Assembly (NCBI GenBank): GCA_945913255.1
Contig: CAMEDC010000017.1
Coordinates: 1-54,625, forward strand
Length of the DNA: 54,625 nt
Direction: 5' to 3'
Source of the DNA: an uncultured Lachnospiraceae bacterium
Lineage (GTDB): Bacteria; Bacillota; Clostridia; Lachnospirales; Lachnospiraceae
Of this stretch, positions 18,382 to 27,155 are shown piece by piece (position 1 is the stretch's first letter; each line of letters starts with the position of its first letter). The position numbers and the translations under genes were made by a program. Under the pieces are notes generated by a model. It saw only the letters and a program-made list of their open reading frames with translations. It made no database searches and had not been told where the DNA came from.

Positions 18382-18801
18382 TTACAGATTCGCTTTGATT
18401 TTCTCAATCATTTCCTGATATTCCGCATCGGTAAGATAGGTCTTCCCGGGATTCATCTGGAAAGTACCACCCCACTCGTCCCCATCCTTGTACTTGGGGC
18501 AGAGGTGCATATGCAGATGACATCCGGTGTCACCATATGCTCCATAATTCAGCTTATCAGGGTGAAAAGCTGCATGAATTGCTCTGGCAGCATGTGCAAC
18601 ATCCGCAATAAATGCATTCCTTTCCTCGTCAGAAATATCAATCATCTCGCTGACATGATCCTTATAAGCCACAATGCATCTGCCGGGCTTGGACTGTTCC
18701 TTGAACAAAATCAGACTGCTGACTGTAAGATCACAGATAAAGATACCGAATTTATCCAGCAGTTCTCCTCTCATACAATATCCGCAATTTGCATCTTTCA
18801 C
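18382..18801 (-). CDS. HIT family nucleotide hydrolase/transferase
   Basis: 139 residues. Histidine-triad motif HLHMHLCP near 95-102, with the upstream strand GRCIVAYKDH and helix DEERNAFIADVAHAARAI typical of the Hint/PKCI branch. An N-terminal CxxC (NCGYC) may bind zinc. The exact substrate (AMP-lysine or other nucleoside phosphoramidates) is inferred only. Its start lies 21 bases downstream of the DUF1836 gene, so the two are likely one transcript ending at the 18303-18337 terminator. Confidence 0.9.
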   Translation of the reverse strand: MKDANCGYCMRGELLDKFGIFICDLTVSSLILFKEQSKPGRCIVAYKDHVSEMIDISDEERNAFIADVAHAARAIHAAFHPDKLNYGAYGDTGCHLHMHLCPKYKDGDEWGGTFQMNPGKTYLTDAEYQEMIEKIKANL

Positions 18802-18822
18802 ACTATTTTCCTCCTGTCAGTT

Positions 18823-19497
18823 CTATACTTCATCAGGCGCTTCCGCTCTGTGAGTTTTCTCTTTCTTCTTTCCTTCGGCCTTTTCCGCTGCCGCATATGC
18901 AGCCTCATCCTTTGCCAGTTCGTCAATCATCTTTTCAATCATCAGTTTTTTCACATAAACGTCAAAGCTCAAGGTGCAGATAAAGGCAAATTTCTGCAGG
19001 AAATCCGTGCTTTCCTCCGGTGCATCCTGAAAAGTCTGTTCAGCAATTCTGAATTTTTCTATCACATCCGCCTTCAAAACATCCAGCTGCTGCTTCTCCA
19101 ATCCGAAGACCTCACGATAAATACTTTCCAGGTTAAATTCCTTATCGCAGTGAAAGAAATGGTCTGTAATGGGTTTCAGCAGTATCTGAATATCATTAAT
19201 TGACAGAATCCCCTTATAATAATAGATAAATATCAGAAGCAACACGTGTTCCTTGGAATATTTCTTTTTCACCGGAGGAGGCAGCAAATCATTTTTTGCA
19301 TAATTGTTTATCATGGTCTTTGTCAATATTTTATCCTCACCGGGATATCTGGCTGTAGAACGAAGCTTATTATCCATGAATGTCGTCACCTGATCCATAT
19401 ACAGGTCAATATTCGGAATATCATCGGGATTCACATACTGAATCCTGTCAAGACTGGCCAATATACTGTTAAGCAAATCATTGTTATCAATTGTCAT
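18823..19497 (-). CDS. DUF1836 domain protein
   Basis: 224 residues. Matches the DUF1836 pattern: DIPNIDLYMDQVTTFMD near 26-42, LTKTMINNYAKNDLLPPP, KKYSKEHVLLLIFIYYYKGILSINDIQILL. The second block resembles a MerR-like winged helix, so DNA binding is plausible but untested. The C-terminus is Lys/Glu/Ala rich. It is expressed from a good promoter (19534-19562) and precedes the HIT gene. It diverges from yerC. Confidence 0.85.
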   Translation of the reverse strand: MTIDNNDLLNSILASLDRIQYVNPDDIPNIDLYMDQVTTFMDNKLRSTARYPGEDKILTKTMINNYAKNDLLPPPVKKKYSKEHVLLLIFIYYYKGILSINDIQILLKPITDHFFHCDKEFNLESIYREVFGLEKQQLDVLKADVIEKFRIAEQTFQDAPEESTDFLQKFAFICTLSFDVYVKKLMIEKMIDELAKDEAAYAAAEKAEGKKKEKTHRAEAPDEV

Positions 19498-19533
19498 TTA
19501 GATTCCCCCGCTTTGCATATATGCACTATGACA

Positions 19534-19562
19534 ATTATATAGTATTCAAAACTACATGACAA
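19534..19562 (-). promoter_or_regulatory. Promoter of the DUF1836-HIT unit
   Basis: On the minus strand TTGTCA (19557-19562), a 17-base spacer and TATAAT (19534-19539). It lies about 37 bases upstream of the ATG. Confidence 0.65.
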
Positions 19563-19694
19563 CTGTTTCTTTTTAGAAAGTTCATCTGATTTTTCCGTTT
19601 CCTCCCTTTACTTTACGACTTTAGTATGATAAAATGTTTATAGTTAAGCTGTAAAACTTCACAGCGTAAAAGTAACAAGAGAGGTATTTAGAAA

Positions 19695-20006
19695 ATGAAC
19701 AAAAAAATTAAGACAGAAGCCGTAGATTCTCTTTTTGATGCTATTCTTTGCCTGAAAAACCGTGACGAATGTTATAGCTTCTTTGAGGATTTATGCACCG
19801 TAAACGAATTGCTCTCCCTGTCTCAGCGTTTCGAGGTGGCAGCCATGCTGAAAAGTCACAAGACTTACCTTGAAATTGCAGAAAAGACCGGTGCATCCAC
19901 TGCAACCATCAGCCGCGTAAACCGTTCCCTGAATTATGGAAACGACGGTTACGAGATGGTATTCGGCAGAATGGACATGCCCACGGACTCCAAACCGCGG
20001 GAATAA
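19695..20006 (+). CDS. YerC/YecD family TrpR-related protein
   Basis: 103 residues, the usual length. TrpR-like fold: LFDAILCLKNRDECYSFFEDL, then the two-helix segment TVNELLSLSQRFEVAAML and the HTH AEKTGASTATISRVNRSL near 69-86. The family is widespread in Firmicutes and its regulon is not well defined; it lacks the tryptophan-pocket context of true TrpR. The start has GAGAGGT upstream. It is a single gene closed by the hairpin at 20034-20068. Confidence 0.9.
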   Translation: MNKKIKTEAVDSLFDAILCLKNRDECYSFFEDLCTVNELLSLSQRFEVAAMLKSHKTYLEIAEKTGASTATISRVNRSLNYGNDGYEMVFGRMDMPTDSKPRE

Positions 20007-20033
20007 CAGCAACAGTCTGGCATAGAAATCAGA

Positions 20034-20068
20034 AAAAGCACCGGAGAAGATTACTCCGATGCTTTTTT
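20034..20068. terminator. Bidirectional terminator between yerC-like and bactofilin genes
   Basis: AAAAAGCACCGGAG and CTCCGATGCTTTTTT pair with one mismatch around an AAGATTA loop. T runs follow on both strands. Confidence 0.88.
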
Positions 20069-20072
20069 GCTT

Positions 20073-20561
20073 TTATTGTTCTTCCGTCTTTGTCTCCGTT
20101 GCCTCGTCAGCCGCATCCTCACGGTTCTCCGCTTCCACTTCCTTCAGTGCTTCCGCAATTGCTGCCTTGGCAGATTTTTTCCCGGCTCTCAATGCTCTTC
20201 CGCTCGGTTTCGGCCTTTTGGAGGATACCTCCTGATTCATATCACATTTTCCCTGAAAAATTGCTTTCTCATCAATGACGATCGTACCGGTTGTAATGTC
20301 ACCGATTACCTTTGCAGTTGCTGTCAGTTCAACCTTTTCCGGCGCGGTTACACTTCCTGTCACTTCACCGCCGATAACCGCTCCTGCGGCAGCCACGTCA
20401 CCGTGAATGACACCTGTGGCTCCTACAATTAAGTTCCCCGTAATCGTCACATTGCCGTTCACACAGCCATCGATTCTGACAGATCCTTCCGCCGAAAAAT
20501 CGCTGCTACATTCTGCACCCCTTCCAATTATGGTATTCATTACAACATCTTTCTTTCTCAT
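20073..20561 (-). CDS. Bactofilin family cytoskeletal protein
   Basis: 162 residues. The central beta-helix domain (about 10-105) is made of short repeats with Gly/Val/Ile at regular positions (FSAEGSVRIDGCVNGNVTITGNLIVG and following), typical of self-polymerising bactofilins. An unstructured basic-then-acidic tail (SKRPKPSGRALRAGKK, then Glu-rich) follows. The start has AGGAGG upstream. It sits 24 bases downstream of a membrane M23-like gene. Bactofilin/M23 pairs are a known arrangement in which the filament places a wall hydrolase, but here the partner looks inactive. Confidence 0.92.
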   Translation of the reverse strand: MRKKDVVMNTIIGRGAECSSDFSAEGSVRIDGCVNGNVTITGNLIVGATGVIHGDVAAAGAVIGGEVTGSVTAPEKVELTATAKVIGDITTGTIVIDEKAIFQGKCDMNQEVSSKRPKPSGRALRAGKKSAKAAIAEALKEVEAENREDAADEATETKTEEQ

Positions 20562-20585
20562 ATTTCCAGTATCCTCCTCATACTA

Positions 20586-21299
20586 TTAACCACTGATGAC
20601 AAGCATATCCATAGGATTAATATAAACTCCGTCCTTCATCATCTGGTAACCCAGTTTACTGTTTTCATCGCTAATCAAAAACAATGTTGTTCCCTGTGTT
20701 ACTTCCTCACCCTGTTTGACCTTTACATCGCCCTGGTTCCTGTATATGGTTACATATCCGTTTCCATGATCAATCCAGATATTATGTCCATACTCACTGT
20801 CATCATTTACTGCTATCACTGTTCCACTGGCGGTAGAAACTGCCATAGCACCGGCAGCAGCTGTAAAAATACACATCGGTTCTCCCTCCGTGACCTCTTC
20901 CATGGAAGCCGAACCCGTCAACGGGAACTCCGTAGGGGTCGTCTGCTTTTCCAGCTGTTCCGACAGCTGCGTCTCACTCTGTGTCTTCTGATTCACCGTA
21001 TCGCTCAGAATCTGCACCGTCTCGTTCAGTGACGCAATCTGTGTTTCCAGTTCTTCCTTCTCCCGCTCCAGCAATGCAATCGCTTCCTGCTGTTGCACCG
21101 CTTCCGCTGTTTTCTCTTCCATCACATCCTGCTCATAAAAGCAAAACCCAATCAACGCTCCTACGGCTACGCAGACAATCAAAAGCAGCACATACAGTAG
21201 CCAAGGGTGCAAATGATACTGCTTTATTTCCGCATCCACTGCATCCGATGTTACAAGAAGCATATGCCGATTTTTGCGTTTATGTCGTACACGCTTCAT
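20586..21299 (-). CDS. Membrane-anchored M23-like protein, probably inactive
   Basis: 237 residues. A basic cytoplasmic head (1-30) is followed by one membrane helix (about 33-53), a coiled coil (about 57-115), and a LytM/M23 beta-domain (about 135-235) with GHNIWIDHGNGYVTIYRNQGD. Active M23 peptidases have HxxxD and HxH zinc motifs. Here no HxxxD block precedes the domain, and the expected YxHL is YRNQ, so the zinc site is missing. It would be an activator or scaffold rather than a peptidase. It is co-transcribed with the bactofilin gene. Confidence 0.85.
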   Translation of the reverse strand: MKRVRHKRKNRHMLLVTSDAVDAEIKQYHLHPWLLYVLLLIVCVAVGALIGFCFYEQDVMEEKTAEAVQQQEAIALLEREKEELETQIASLNETVQILSDTVNQKTQSETQLSEQLEKQTTPTEFPLTGSASMEEVTEGEPMCIFTAAAGAMAVSTASGTVIAVNDDSEYGHNIWIDHGNGYVTIYRNQGDVKVKQGEEVTQGTTLFLISDENSKLGYQMMKDGVYINPMDMLVISG

Positions 21300-21470
21300 A
21301 AAAGTTACCTCCGGTAAAACGCGAATACAGATATTTTACCATAAGGAACTCATTACATCAACTTAGATTTAACATTTTTGTAATATTTTTCCAAAGAAAA
21401 ATTAAGATTTTCCCACTATGCATAATATTTTCAAGTTTTTTTGTGCAAAGTGTATGATTCCATGTAATTC

Positions 21471-21499
21471 TTTACTTTTTTTCGCATTTGTGCTATTCT
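21471..21499 (+). promoter_or_regulatory. Promoter of the cold-shock gene
   Basis: TTTACT (21471-21476), a 17-base spacer and TATTCT (21494-21499). It gives a leader of about 40 bases, shorter than the long leaders of many cold-shock genes. Confidence 0.5.
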
Positions 21500-21546
21500 G
21501 TACCTGTTGGTTACAACACATTTTTATTTTTTTCGGAGGTAATACC

Positions 21547-21747
21547 ATGAGCAAAGGAACTGTTAAGTGGTTTAACAACCAGAAGGGCTACGGATTCATT
21601 TCAGACGAGGCCGGAAACGACATTTTCGTTCACTATAGCGGGCTGAACATGGAGGGCTACAAAACTCTGGAAGAAGGCGCTGCTGTAGAATTCGAAATTA
21701 AGGACAGCGAAAAAGGTCCCCAGGCTGTTAACGTAACAAAATTATAA
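21547..21747 (+). CDS. Cold-shock domain protein (CspA family)
   Basis: 66 residues, a single OB-fold RNA chaperone. RNP1 [11 protein letters not shown] near 16-26 and RNP2 DIFVHYSGL near 28-36 are intact, although the usual HFSAI is HYSGL. It starts with the canonical [14 protein letters not shown]. The start at 21547 has CGGAGG eight bases upstream; the longer frame from 21418 is leader. A strong terminator follows at 21763-21799. Confidence 0.96.
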   Translation: MSKGTVKWFNNQKGYGFISDEAGNDIFVHYSGLNMEGYKTLEEGAAVEFEIKDSEKGPQAVNVTKL

Positions 21748-21762
21748 AATAATCCCGTTTAC

Positions 21763-21799
21763 AAAAGAACTGCCTGTTCAGTTGACAGGCAGTTCTTTT
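21763..21799. terminator. Bidirectional terminator between csp and hisA-like genes
   Basis: AAAAGAACTGCCTGT and its perfect complement enclose TCAGTTG. T-rich ends lie on both strands, and the hisA-like stop codon lies within the right arm. Confidence 0.9.
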
Positions 21800-22592
21800 A
21801 TTCCATCTTCCTGTTCTGCTTTCCGCAAAATTCCAACACACTCTCCCAATGCAGATTGCCTCCGAACAAATCAAGTGCACTTCCTATTGTCACGTTCAGA
21901 TGATTTTGTCCAAGCTTACACAGCAAATTCAAATCCTCATAGCTATGAACGCCGCCTGCATAGGTCATAGGCATTTTCCCCCACTGTCCAAGCAGCACGG
22001 CAAGTTCTTCTTCTATTCCCTCTGCTTTTCCCTCAACATCTACCGCATGAATCAGGAATTCATCACAGAATCCGGAAAGTTTGTCTAACAGTGCTTCCTC
22101 CACACGTTCCTCCGTCATTCTCTGCCATCTGTCAGTCACAACCAGATATCCCCGCTCCGTTTTCTTACAGCTCAGATCCAACACAAGATGCTTTTTTCCA
22201 ACCGCAGCCACCATTTTTTTCAAACGGTCATAGTGAATCCTGCCATCCCGGAATACATAAGATGTCACAATTACATGAGATGCGCCTGCTTCCAGAAAAC
22301 TTCCGGCATTTTCCGGCGTGATTCCTCCGCCTGCCTGCATCCCGCCGGGATATGCTCGTAGCGCTGAAAAAGCCTGTTTTCTCGTTTCCTCGTAAAACTC
22401 GCTGCCGGAAGCATTCAGCATAATGATGTGACCGCCCCGTAATCCTGCATTTTTGTATAATTTTGCAAAAAATGCCGCATCCTGATTGGATACAAAATTT
22501 TCTCTCGCCTGATTACATTCATCCTTCAGGCTTCCGCCCACTATCTGTTTTACTTTTCCGTTATGAATATCAATACATGGTCTGAATTCCAT
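21798..22592 (-). CDS. hisA: ProFAR isomerase, eukaryote-type HisA
   Basis: 264 residues from the start at 22592, which has GGAGG seven bases upstream. TIM-barrel phosphoribosylformimino-AICAR-P isomerase of histidine synthesis. The N-terminus MEFRPCIDIHNGKVKQIVGG, the LNASGSEFYEETRKQAF insertion and the AGGVHSYEDL phosphate loop match the eukaryotic/HIS6-like subgroup rather than the short bacterial HisA. The catalytic Asp of CIDIHNGKVKQ (Asp8) is kept. No other his genes are within the window, so the pathway is encoded elsewhere or this copy is isolated. Confidence 0.85.
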   Translation of the reverse strand: MEFRPCIDIHNGKVKQIVGGSLKDECNQARENFVSNQDAAFFAKLYKNAGLRGGHIIMLNASGSEFYEETRKQAFSALRAYPGGMQAGGGITPENAGSFLEAGASHVIVTSYVFRDGRIHYDRLKKMVAAVGKKHLVLDLSCKKTERGYLVVTDRWQRMTEERVEEALLDKLSGFCDEFLIHAVDVEGKAEGIEEELAVLLGQWGKMPMTYAGGVHSYEDLNLLCKLGQNHLNVTIGSALDLFGGNLHWESVLEFCGKQNRKME

Positions 22593-22745
22593 TAGGATCC
22601 TCCATTCAGGACATAATAAAAAAAATATTCCATTTTTTCTGCAGAATGCATATTTTTTCTTCTCCTTCACATACTACTGACAATCAGACGTCCCGCGCAT
22701 TATGACGGACTGATTAGCAGCAAACAAAGCAGAATGGAGGAAACT

Positions 22746-23264
22746 ATGAAAAAATCAAAACATTTTGCAGGAGCAAAAAAGCTTCTGGCGTTGGGACTGG
22801 TTCTTGTCTATATGTGCATGGCAACCGCCTGTACCAACGGTAACAATGGCAGCAATTCCGGCAGTATGGCCGGAAACGGCTCCCAGACAGAAAGCAGCAA
22901 TGCCGGAAACAATAACACCACAGGTAATAACGGCAACAATAACAATGGCTCTGTAAACGGCACTACCAATGGCACTGCTAACGGGACTACCAATGGTAAT
23001 AATCAAACCACAAATGGTGTCGACAACGGAACCATCAACGAAGGAACTCATAATGGCACAACGGAAAACAACAATGGCTCCGTATTGGATGATGCCGGAA
23101 ATGCAATCAGCGATGTAGTCGACGATGCGGCAAACGGTGTATCCGATATAACCGATGACTTGATTGGAGACGGCAACGGTACCACCTCAAATCAAGGAAC
23201 CGGTACAAACACAAACGGTACGACTACAAACAGCACCACCACAAACGGTGGAACAGCAAGGTAA
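22746..23264 (+). CDS. Asn/Thr/Gly-rich lipoprotein
   Basis: 172 residues from the start at 22746 with GGAGGAAA upstream. A lipoprotein-type signal peptide ends in MATAC (Cys near 29). The rest is low complexity: Asn, Gly, Thr and Ser, in NGTTNGTANGTT-like runs, then a short helical acidic segment (DDAGNAISDVVDDAANGVSDITDDLIGDG), then TTNSTTTNGG. No folded domain is visible. It is probably surface-anchored and disordered. Function is unknown. It is a single gene convergent with fbp. Confidence 0.75.
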   Translation: MKKSKHFAGAKKLLALGLVLVYMCMATACTNGNNGSNSGSMAGNGSQTESSNAGNNNTTGNNGNNNNGSVNGTTNGTANGTTNGNNQTTNGVDNGTINEGTHNGTTENNNGSVLDDAGNAISDVVDDAANGVSDITDDLIGDGNGTTSNQGTGTNTNGTTTNSTTTNGGTAR

Positions 23265-23293
23265 ACCGTTCTGTCATTTTCTGTGAAACAGGA

Positions 23294-23335
23294 CTTTCAG
23301 GCGTCTTCCGGTGACCTGGCTCTGACGCCTGAAAG
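23294..23335. terminator. Hairpin between lipoprotein and fbp genes
   Basis: A perfect 12-bp stem, CTTTCAGGCGTC with GACGCCTGAAAG, sits around an 18-base loop between convergent genes. There is no clear T run on either strand, so termination is possible but not certain. Confidence 0.5.
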
Positions 23336-23337
23336 CA

Positions 23338-25287
23338 CTATTCTTCCATCAGATTTCCGTCTCTGTACGCCTCCAGAAGTTCTTCCAGATAATAGATATT
23401 TTCTTGAATCTCCCTTCCGATATCCGTATCTGCAACCAGTTTTCTTCTTCTGAATGTTTCCACTTCGATTGAATCGGAAAAGATATCCGACTCGTTAATA
23501 ATCGCAGCCTTCGCCGATTCGAAGGGCTCATGTGCCACAAGGCGCAGGCCTCTGGAATTACATACAAGCGTATATCCCGCAATTCCGGTCTTTTTCTGAT
23601 ATGCTTTTGAAAAACCACCGTCAATGACAAGAAGCTTGCCGCCGCATTTAATCGGAGATTCCCCATGAATCTGTTCCACCGGCACATGACCGTTAATAAT
23701 ATGGGCATCCCTTGTATCCAGTCCAAACTCCTGTAAAATGCTGTTGATGGTTTCTTCCTTCTCCAGCAGCTGGTAGTAACTGTTCTTCTGTTCTATCTGT
23801 GCCTCTTCGTCAGCTACAAAATAGCCTTCGAAGGTTGCCATCTTTTCCTTTCCGAAAACAGGCGACCCCTTTCCTGTCCAGATATACCACATGATATCCT
23901 GTCCGGCAGAGCGTTCTGCCTGATCCTTGGCATAATACCCTCTTCTGGCATAATATTCCAGAATATCATAGAGTGCTTTTCCTTTGTATTTTTTCCCATA
24001 TATCTCCACTTCAGCAAAGCTTCCGTCCGGATTCATGGGTACGCAGCCATGGAACAAAAGATTTCCATTATAAATTTTATACATGCCGCCCTTGGCATAC
24101 AGGAATTTCACATGCCGCTGCAGCTTTTCGCATTTCATAAAGGCCTGCTGGAGCCGAACCATAACCTTGCTCTCTTCTTCTGTCAGTTCAAAAGGTTTCT
24201 TCGGGTCTATGGTCGGAAAATCCATATCCAGCATTTGATATTCCCTGCCGGATATATTGACGGTTCCCTTCTCGTAATCAATCTTATCCAGCAGCATTCT
24301 CTCTTCCATATGAAATTCAGGATGCCGCATAATCAGCTGTCCTTCCAGTTTAAACTGAATGACAGCCATAGCCTTGTGCATCTTTGTGTCCAGTCCCAGA
24401 TCCTTTGTGTTGTAATCTGTGTTGAACCGTATGTCAAAAACATTACAATTAACGTCTCCGTATACCTCCATGGCAAAAGTTGCAAGAGGCAGAAGATTGA
24501 TACCGTATCCATCCTCAATGGTAGCAAGATTTCCATACCGTGCGGCCATCCGAATCACATTTGCAATACACGCCAGATGACCGCTTGCGGCTCCCATCCA
24601 GACCATATCATGATTTCCCCATTGCACATCAACGGAATGGTAGTCGCATAAAGTATCCATAATGATATGCGGTCCCGGTCCCCTGTCATAAATATCTCCT
24701 ACAATATGAAGATGATCGATACATAAGCGCTGAATCAGATGGCTCAGCGCAATGATAAACTGCGGTGCCCTGCCAATCCTGATGATGGTATGGATAATTT
24801 CATTATAATAAGCTTCTTTGTCCTGAATCTCTTCTTTTTCCGTAATCAGTTCTTCTATTACATAAGCAAAATCTTTCGGAAGCGCCTTTCGCACCTTGGA
24901 ACGGGTATACTTGGAGGAAACCCGCTTAATCATCTGCACCAGCCTGTGAAGGGAAATCTTGTACCAGTCATCTATATTCTCTTCTTCCCGCTCTGCAATT
25001 TCCAGTTTTTCTTCCGGATAATAAATCAAGGTAGCCAGACTTTTCTTGTCCTTCGTGCTGATTGTGCTTCCGAATTCCTCGTCAATTTTTCTTCGTATGG
25101 AACCGGAGCCATTCTTCAACACATGATTAAATTGTTCATTTTCTCCGTGAATGTCCGTCAAAAAATGTTCTGTCCCCTTGGGCAGATTCAAGATAGACTG
25201 TAAATTAATAATCTCTGTCGATGCTGCCGCAATCGTTTTATACTGCTTCGACAAAGTTTTCAATACCCGCCTGTCCCTCTCGTCCAT
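23338..25287 (-). CDS. fbp: Fructose-1,6-bisphosphatase, class III
   Basis: 649 residues from the start at 25287 (GGAGG ten bases upstream; the ATG eight codons earlier has its purines directly against it). Firmicutes-type metal-dependent FBPase of gluconeogenesis with a calcineurin-like phosphoesterase core: DIHGENEQFNHVLKNG near 50-66, GDIYDRGPGPHIIMD near 197-211, and WGNHDMVWMGAASGH near 223-237. INGHVPVEQIHGESP and LLVIDGGFSKAYQKKTGIAGYTL lie near the C-terminus. Full length. It is regulated in Bacillus by PEP; nothing in the sequence shows transcriptional control here. Confidence 0.96.
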   Translation of the reverse strand: MDERDRRVLKTLSKQYKTIAAASTEIINLQSILNLPKGTEHFLTDIHGENEQFNHVLKNGSGSIRRKIDEEFGSTISTKDKKSLATLIYYPEEKLEIAEREEENIDDWYKISLHRLVQMIKRVSSKYTRSKVRKALPKDFAYVIEELITEKEEIQDKEAYYNEIIHTIIRIGRAPQFIIALSHLIQRLCIDHLHIVGDIYDRGPGPHIIMDTLCDYHSVDVQWGNHDMVWMGAASGHLACIANVIRMAARYGNLATIEDGYGINLLPLATFAMEVYGDVNCNVFDIRFNTDYNTKDLGLDTKMHKAMAVIQFKLEGQLIMRHPEFHMEERMLLDKIDYEKGTVNISGREYQMLDMDFPTIDPKKPFELTEEESKVMVRLQQAFMKCEKLQRHVKFLYAKGGMYKIYNGNLLFHGCVPMNPDGSFAEVEIYGKKYKGKALYDILEYYARRGYYAKDQAERSAGQDIMWYIWTGKGSPVFGKEKMATFEGYFVADEEAQIEQKNSYYQLLEKEETINSILQEFGLDTRDAHIINGHVPVEQIHGESPIKCGGKLLVIDGGFSKAYQKKTGIAGYTLVCNSRGLRLVAHEPFESAKAAIINESDIFSDSIEVETFRRRKLVADTDIGREIQENIYYLEELLEAYRDGNLMEE

Positions 25288-25388
25288 ATCGTCTTTTCCT
25301 CCGAAATTCATCCTTTCCTGTTAATTACCCTTCCTGTAATACCATTCTGTCACGCCAGATAAACCTTCCCGGGAAGACAAACTATATA

Positions 25389-26156
25389 CTATCCCAGTAT
25401 ATCCGCAATGACATTGCTCATATCATACATTCCCGCAGGTTTTCCTACCAGAAATTTTGCAGCCTGTACCGCACCTCTTCCGAATACAGCCTTGGAATAT
25501 GCCGTATGGGAAAAAGTAATTACCTCATCCGTTCCTGCAAAAATCACATCGTGATCCCCGACAATCGTTCCGCCTCTTACTGAACTGATACCAATCTCCT
25601 TTTGAGGCCTCTTCTCTCTTCTGGAGCTTCTGTCAAAGACATAGGTATATTCATGGTTCAGCTCTTCGTTGATAGAATCTGCAAGTGCAAGCGCTGTTCC
25701 ACTGGGAGCATCCACTTTTAAATTGTGGTGTTTTTCCACAATTTCCATATCGAATCCGGCATTTGCCAGCACATCAGCCGCATTCTTTACCAGCTTCAGC
25801 AGCAGATTGATTCCCAGAGACATATTGGCAGATTTCAGAATTGCAGTCTTTTCGGAAGTCTCTTTCACCTTCTCCAGCTGTTCCTCGGAAAGTCCCGTTG
25901 TACAAAGAACACAGGGAATTCTTTTCTCTGCACAATAGTCCAGTAATCCATCTACTGCTGCAGCTGCTGAAAAGTCAATGATACAGTCTGCCTCCACCAT
26001 ACACTCACTGATTCTCCGAAAAACAGGATACGGATTGTGTCCATCATCTTTTGCATCCACTCCTGCCACAAGTTCAATTGAATCATCCGCAGCTATCAGA
26101 CCGCTGATTACCTGTCCCATTTTTCCGTTGCATCCGTGCATAATTACTCTGGTCAT
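25389..26156 (-). CDS. dapB: 4-Hydroxy-tetrahydrodipicolinate reductase
   Basis: 255 residues from the start at 26156 with GGAGG eight bases upstream. NAD(P)H-dependent second step of the lysine/diaminopimelate branch. N-terminal HGCNGKMGQVI nucleotide loop (6-16), DFSAAAAVDGLL, CTTGLSEEQLE, and the catalytic His-His-Lys region VEKHHNLKVDAPSGTAL are present. It lies downstream of dapA but is separated by a strong terminator. A TGCTATAGT extended -10 (26189-26197, minus strand) just after that terminator may give it its own promoter. Confidence 0.95.
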   Translation of the reverse strand: MTRVIMHGCNGKMGQVISGLIAADDSIELVAGVDAKDDGHNPYPVFRRISECMVEADCIIDFSAAAAVDGLLDYCAEKRIPCVLCTTGLSEEQLEKVKETSEKTAILKSANMSLGINLLLKLVKNAADVLANAGFDMEIVEKHHNLKVDAPSGTALALADSINEELNHEYTYVFDRSSRREKRPQKEIGISSVRGGTIVGDHDVIFAGTDEVITFSHTAYSKAVFGRGAVQAAKFLVGKPAGMYDMSNVIADILG

Positions 26157-26197
26157 CTGATTTTCCTCCATAAACATAACTTAAATTTACTATAGCA

Positions 26198-26234
26198 TAA
26201 AAACCCCACCCCGAAAAGGGTGGGATATTTTTTT
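26198..26234 (-). terminator. Terminator between dapA and dapB
   Basis: On the minus strand CCCACCC-TTTTC-GGGGTGGG is followed by GTTTTT, directly after the dapA stop codon. Confidence 0.85.
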
Positions 26235-26240
26235 CACAAA

Positions 26241-27125
26241 CTATAAAATTCCGTATGCCTTCATTGCTTTTTCCAGCCTCTGAGCATTTGCCTCTTCCAT
26301 CTCGGTCAGCGGCATTCTTAAAGGCCCTGCCGCAAATCCCATCAGATTCAGCGCTTTCTTCACCGGTATCGGATTTACCTCGCAGAACAGCGCATTGCAC
26401 AAATCCAATGCCTTCAACTGAAGCCGACAACTCTCCTTTACATCACCGTCCAGGAACTTCTGGCATATTTCATGGGTTTGCGCCGGTGCCACATTGGAAA
26501 GTACGGAAATTACACCGATACCACCCAGGGACATGATGGGAACAATCTGGTCATCATTTCCGGAGTAAATATCAACACAACCGTCCGCAATGGCTGCAAG
26601 ATGTGCAATCTGGCTGATATTTCCGCTTGCTTCCTTGACACCTACAATGTTTTCCACATCCCGGCAAAGTCTCACTACCGTCTCAGGCAGAATATTGCAG
26701 CCTGTTCTGCCGGGAACATTATAAAGCAGAATGGGAACCTTCACGGAATTCGCAACTGCCTTGAAATGTGCATACAACCCGTTCTGGGTTGCTTTATTAT
26801 AATAGGGGCTCACAAGAAGTAGACCATCTACTCCGTACTTCTCCGCTTCTGTGGAAAGATAAATTGCTGTCTCTGTACTGTTGGAACCTGTCCCTGCAAT
26901 CACAGGGATACGCCCCGCAACCTTCTCCACGCAATATTTGATGACATCCAGATGTTCTTCATGGGAAAGTGTGGAAGCCTCACCGGTTGTTCCACATACG
27001 ATGATAGCATCTGTTCCCTTCTCAATTTGATATTCCACGATTTTTGCGAATTCATCGTAATTTACAGTTCCATCTTCATACATTGGTGTAATAATTGCTA
27101 CTCCTGCGCCTCTAAAAATTGACAT
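26241..27125 (-). CDS. dapA: 4-Hydroxy-tetrahydrodipicolinate synthase
   Basis: 294 residues. Pyruvate-dependent aldolase that condenses pyruvate with aspartate semialdehyde. Present are CGTTGEASTLSHEEH near 44-58, the catalytic Tyr in LLYNVPGRTG near 134-143, and the Schiff-base Lys in VGVKEASGN near 158-166. TIM barrel of normal length. The RBS AGGAGG precedes the ATG. Its leader holds a lysine riboswitch with terminator (27156-27378), so high lysine should stop transcription before the gene. Confidence 0.96.
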   Translation of the reverse strand: MSIFRGAGVAIITPMYEDGTVNYDEFAKIVEYQIEKGTDAIIVCGTTGEASTLSHEEHLDVIKYCVEKVAGRIPVIAGTGSNSTETAIYLSTEAEKYGVDGLLLVSPYYNKATQNGLYAHFKAVANSVKVPILLYNVPGRTGCNILPETVVRLCRDVENIVGVKEASGNISQIAHLAAIADGCVDIYSGNDDQIVPIMSLGGIGVISVLSNVAPAQTHEICQKFLDGDVKESCRLQLKALDLCNALFCEVNPIPVKKALNLMGFAAGPLRMPLTEMEEANAQRLEKAMKAYGIL

Positions 27126-27155
27126 TCTTTTACCTCCTGATTTTTTCCCTTAGTT

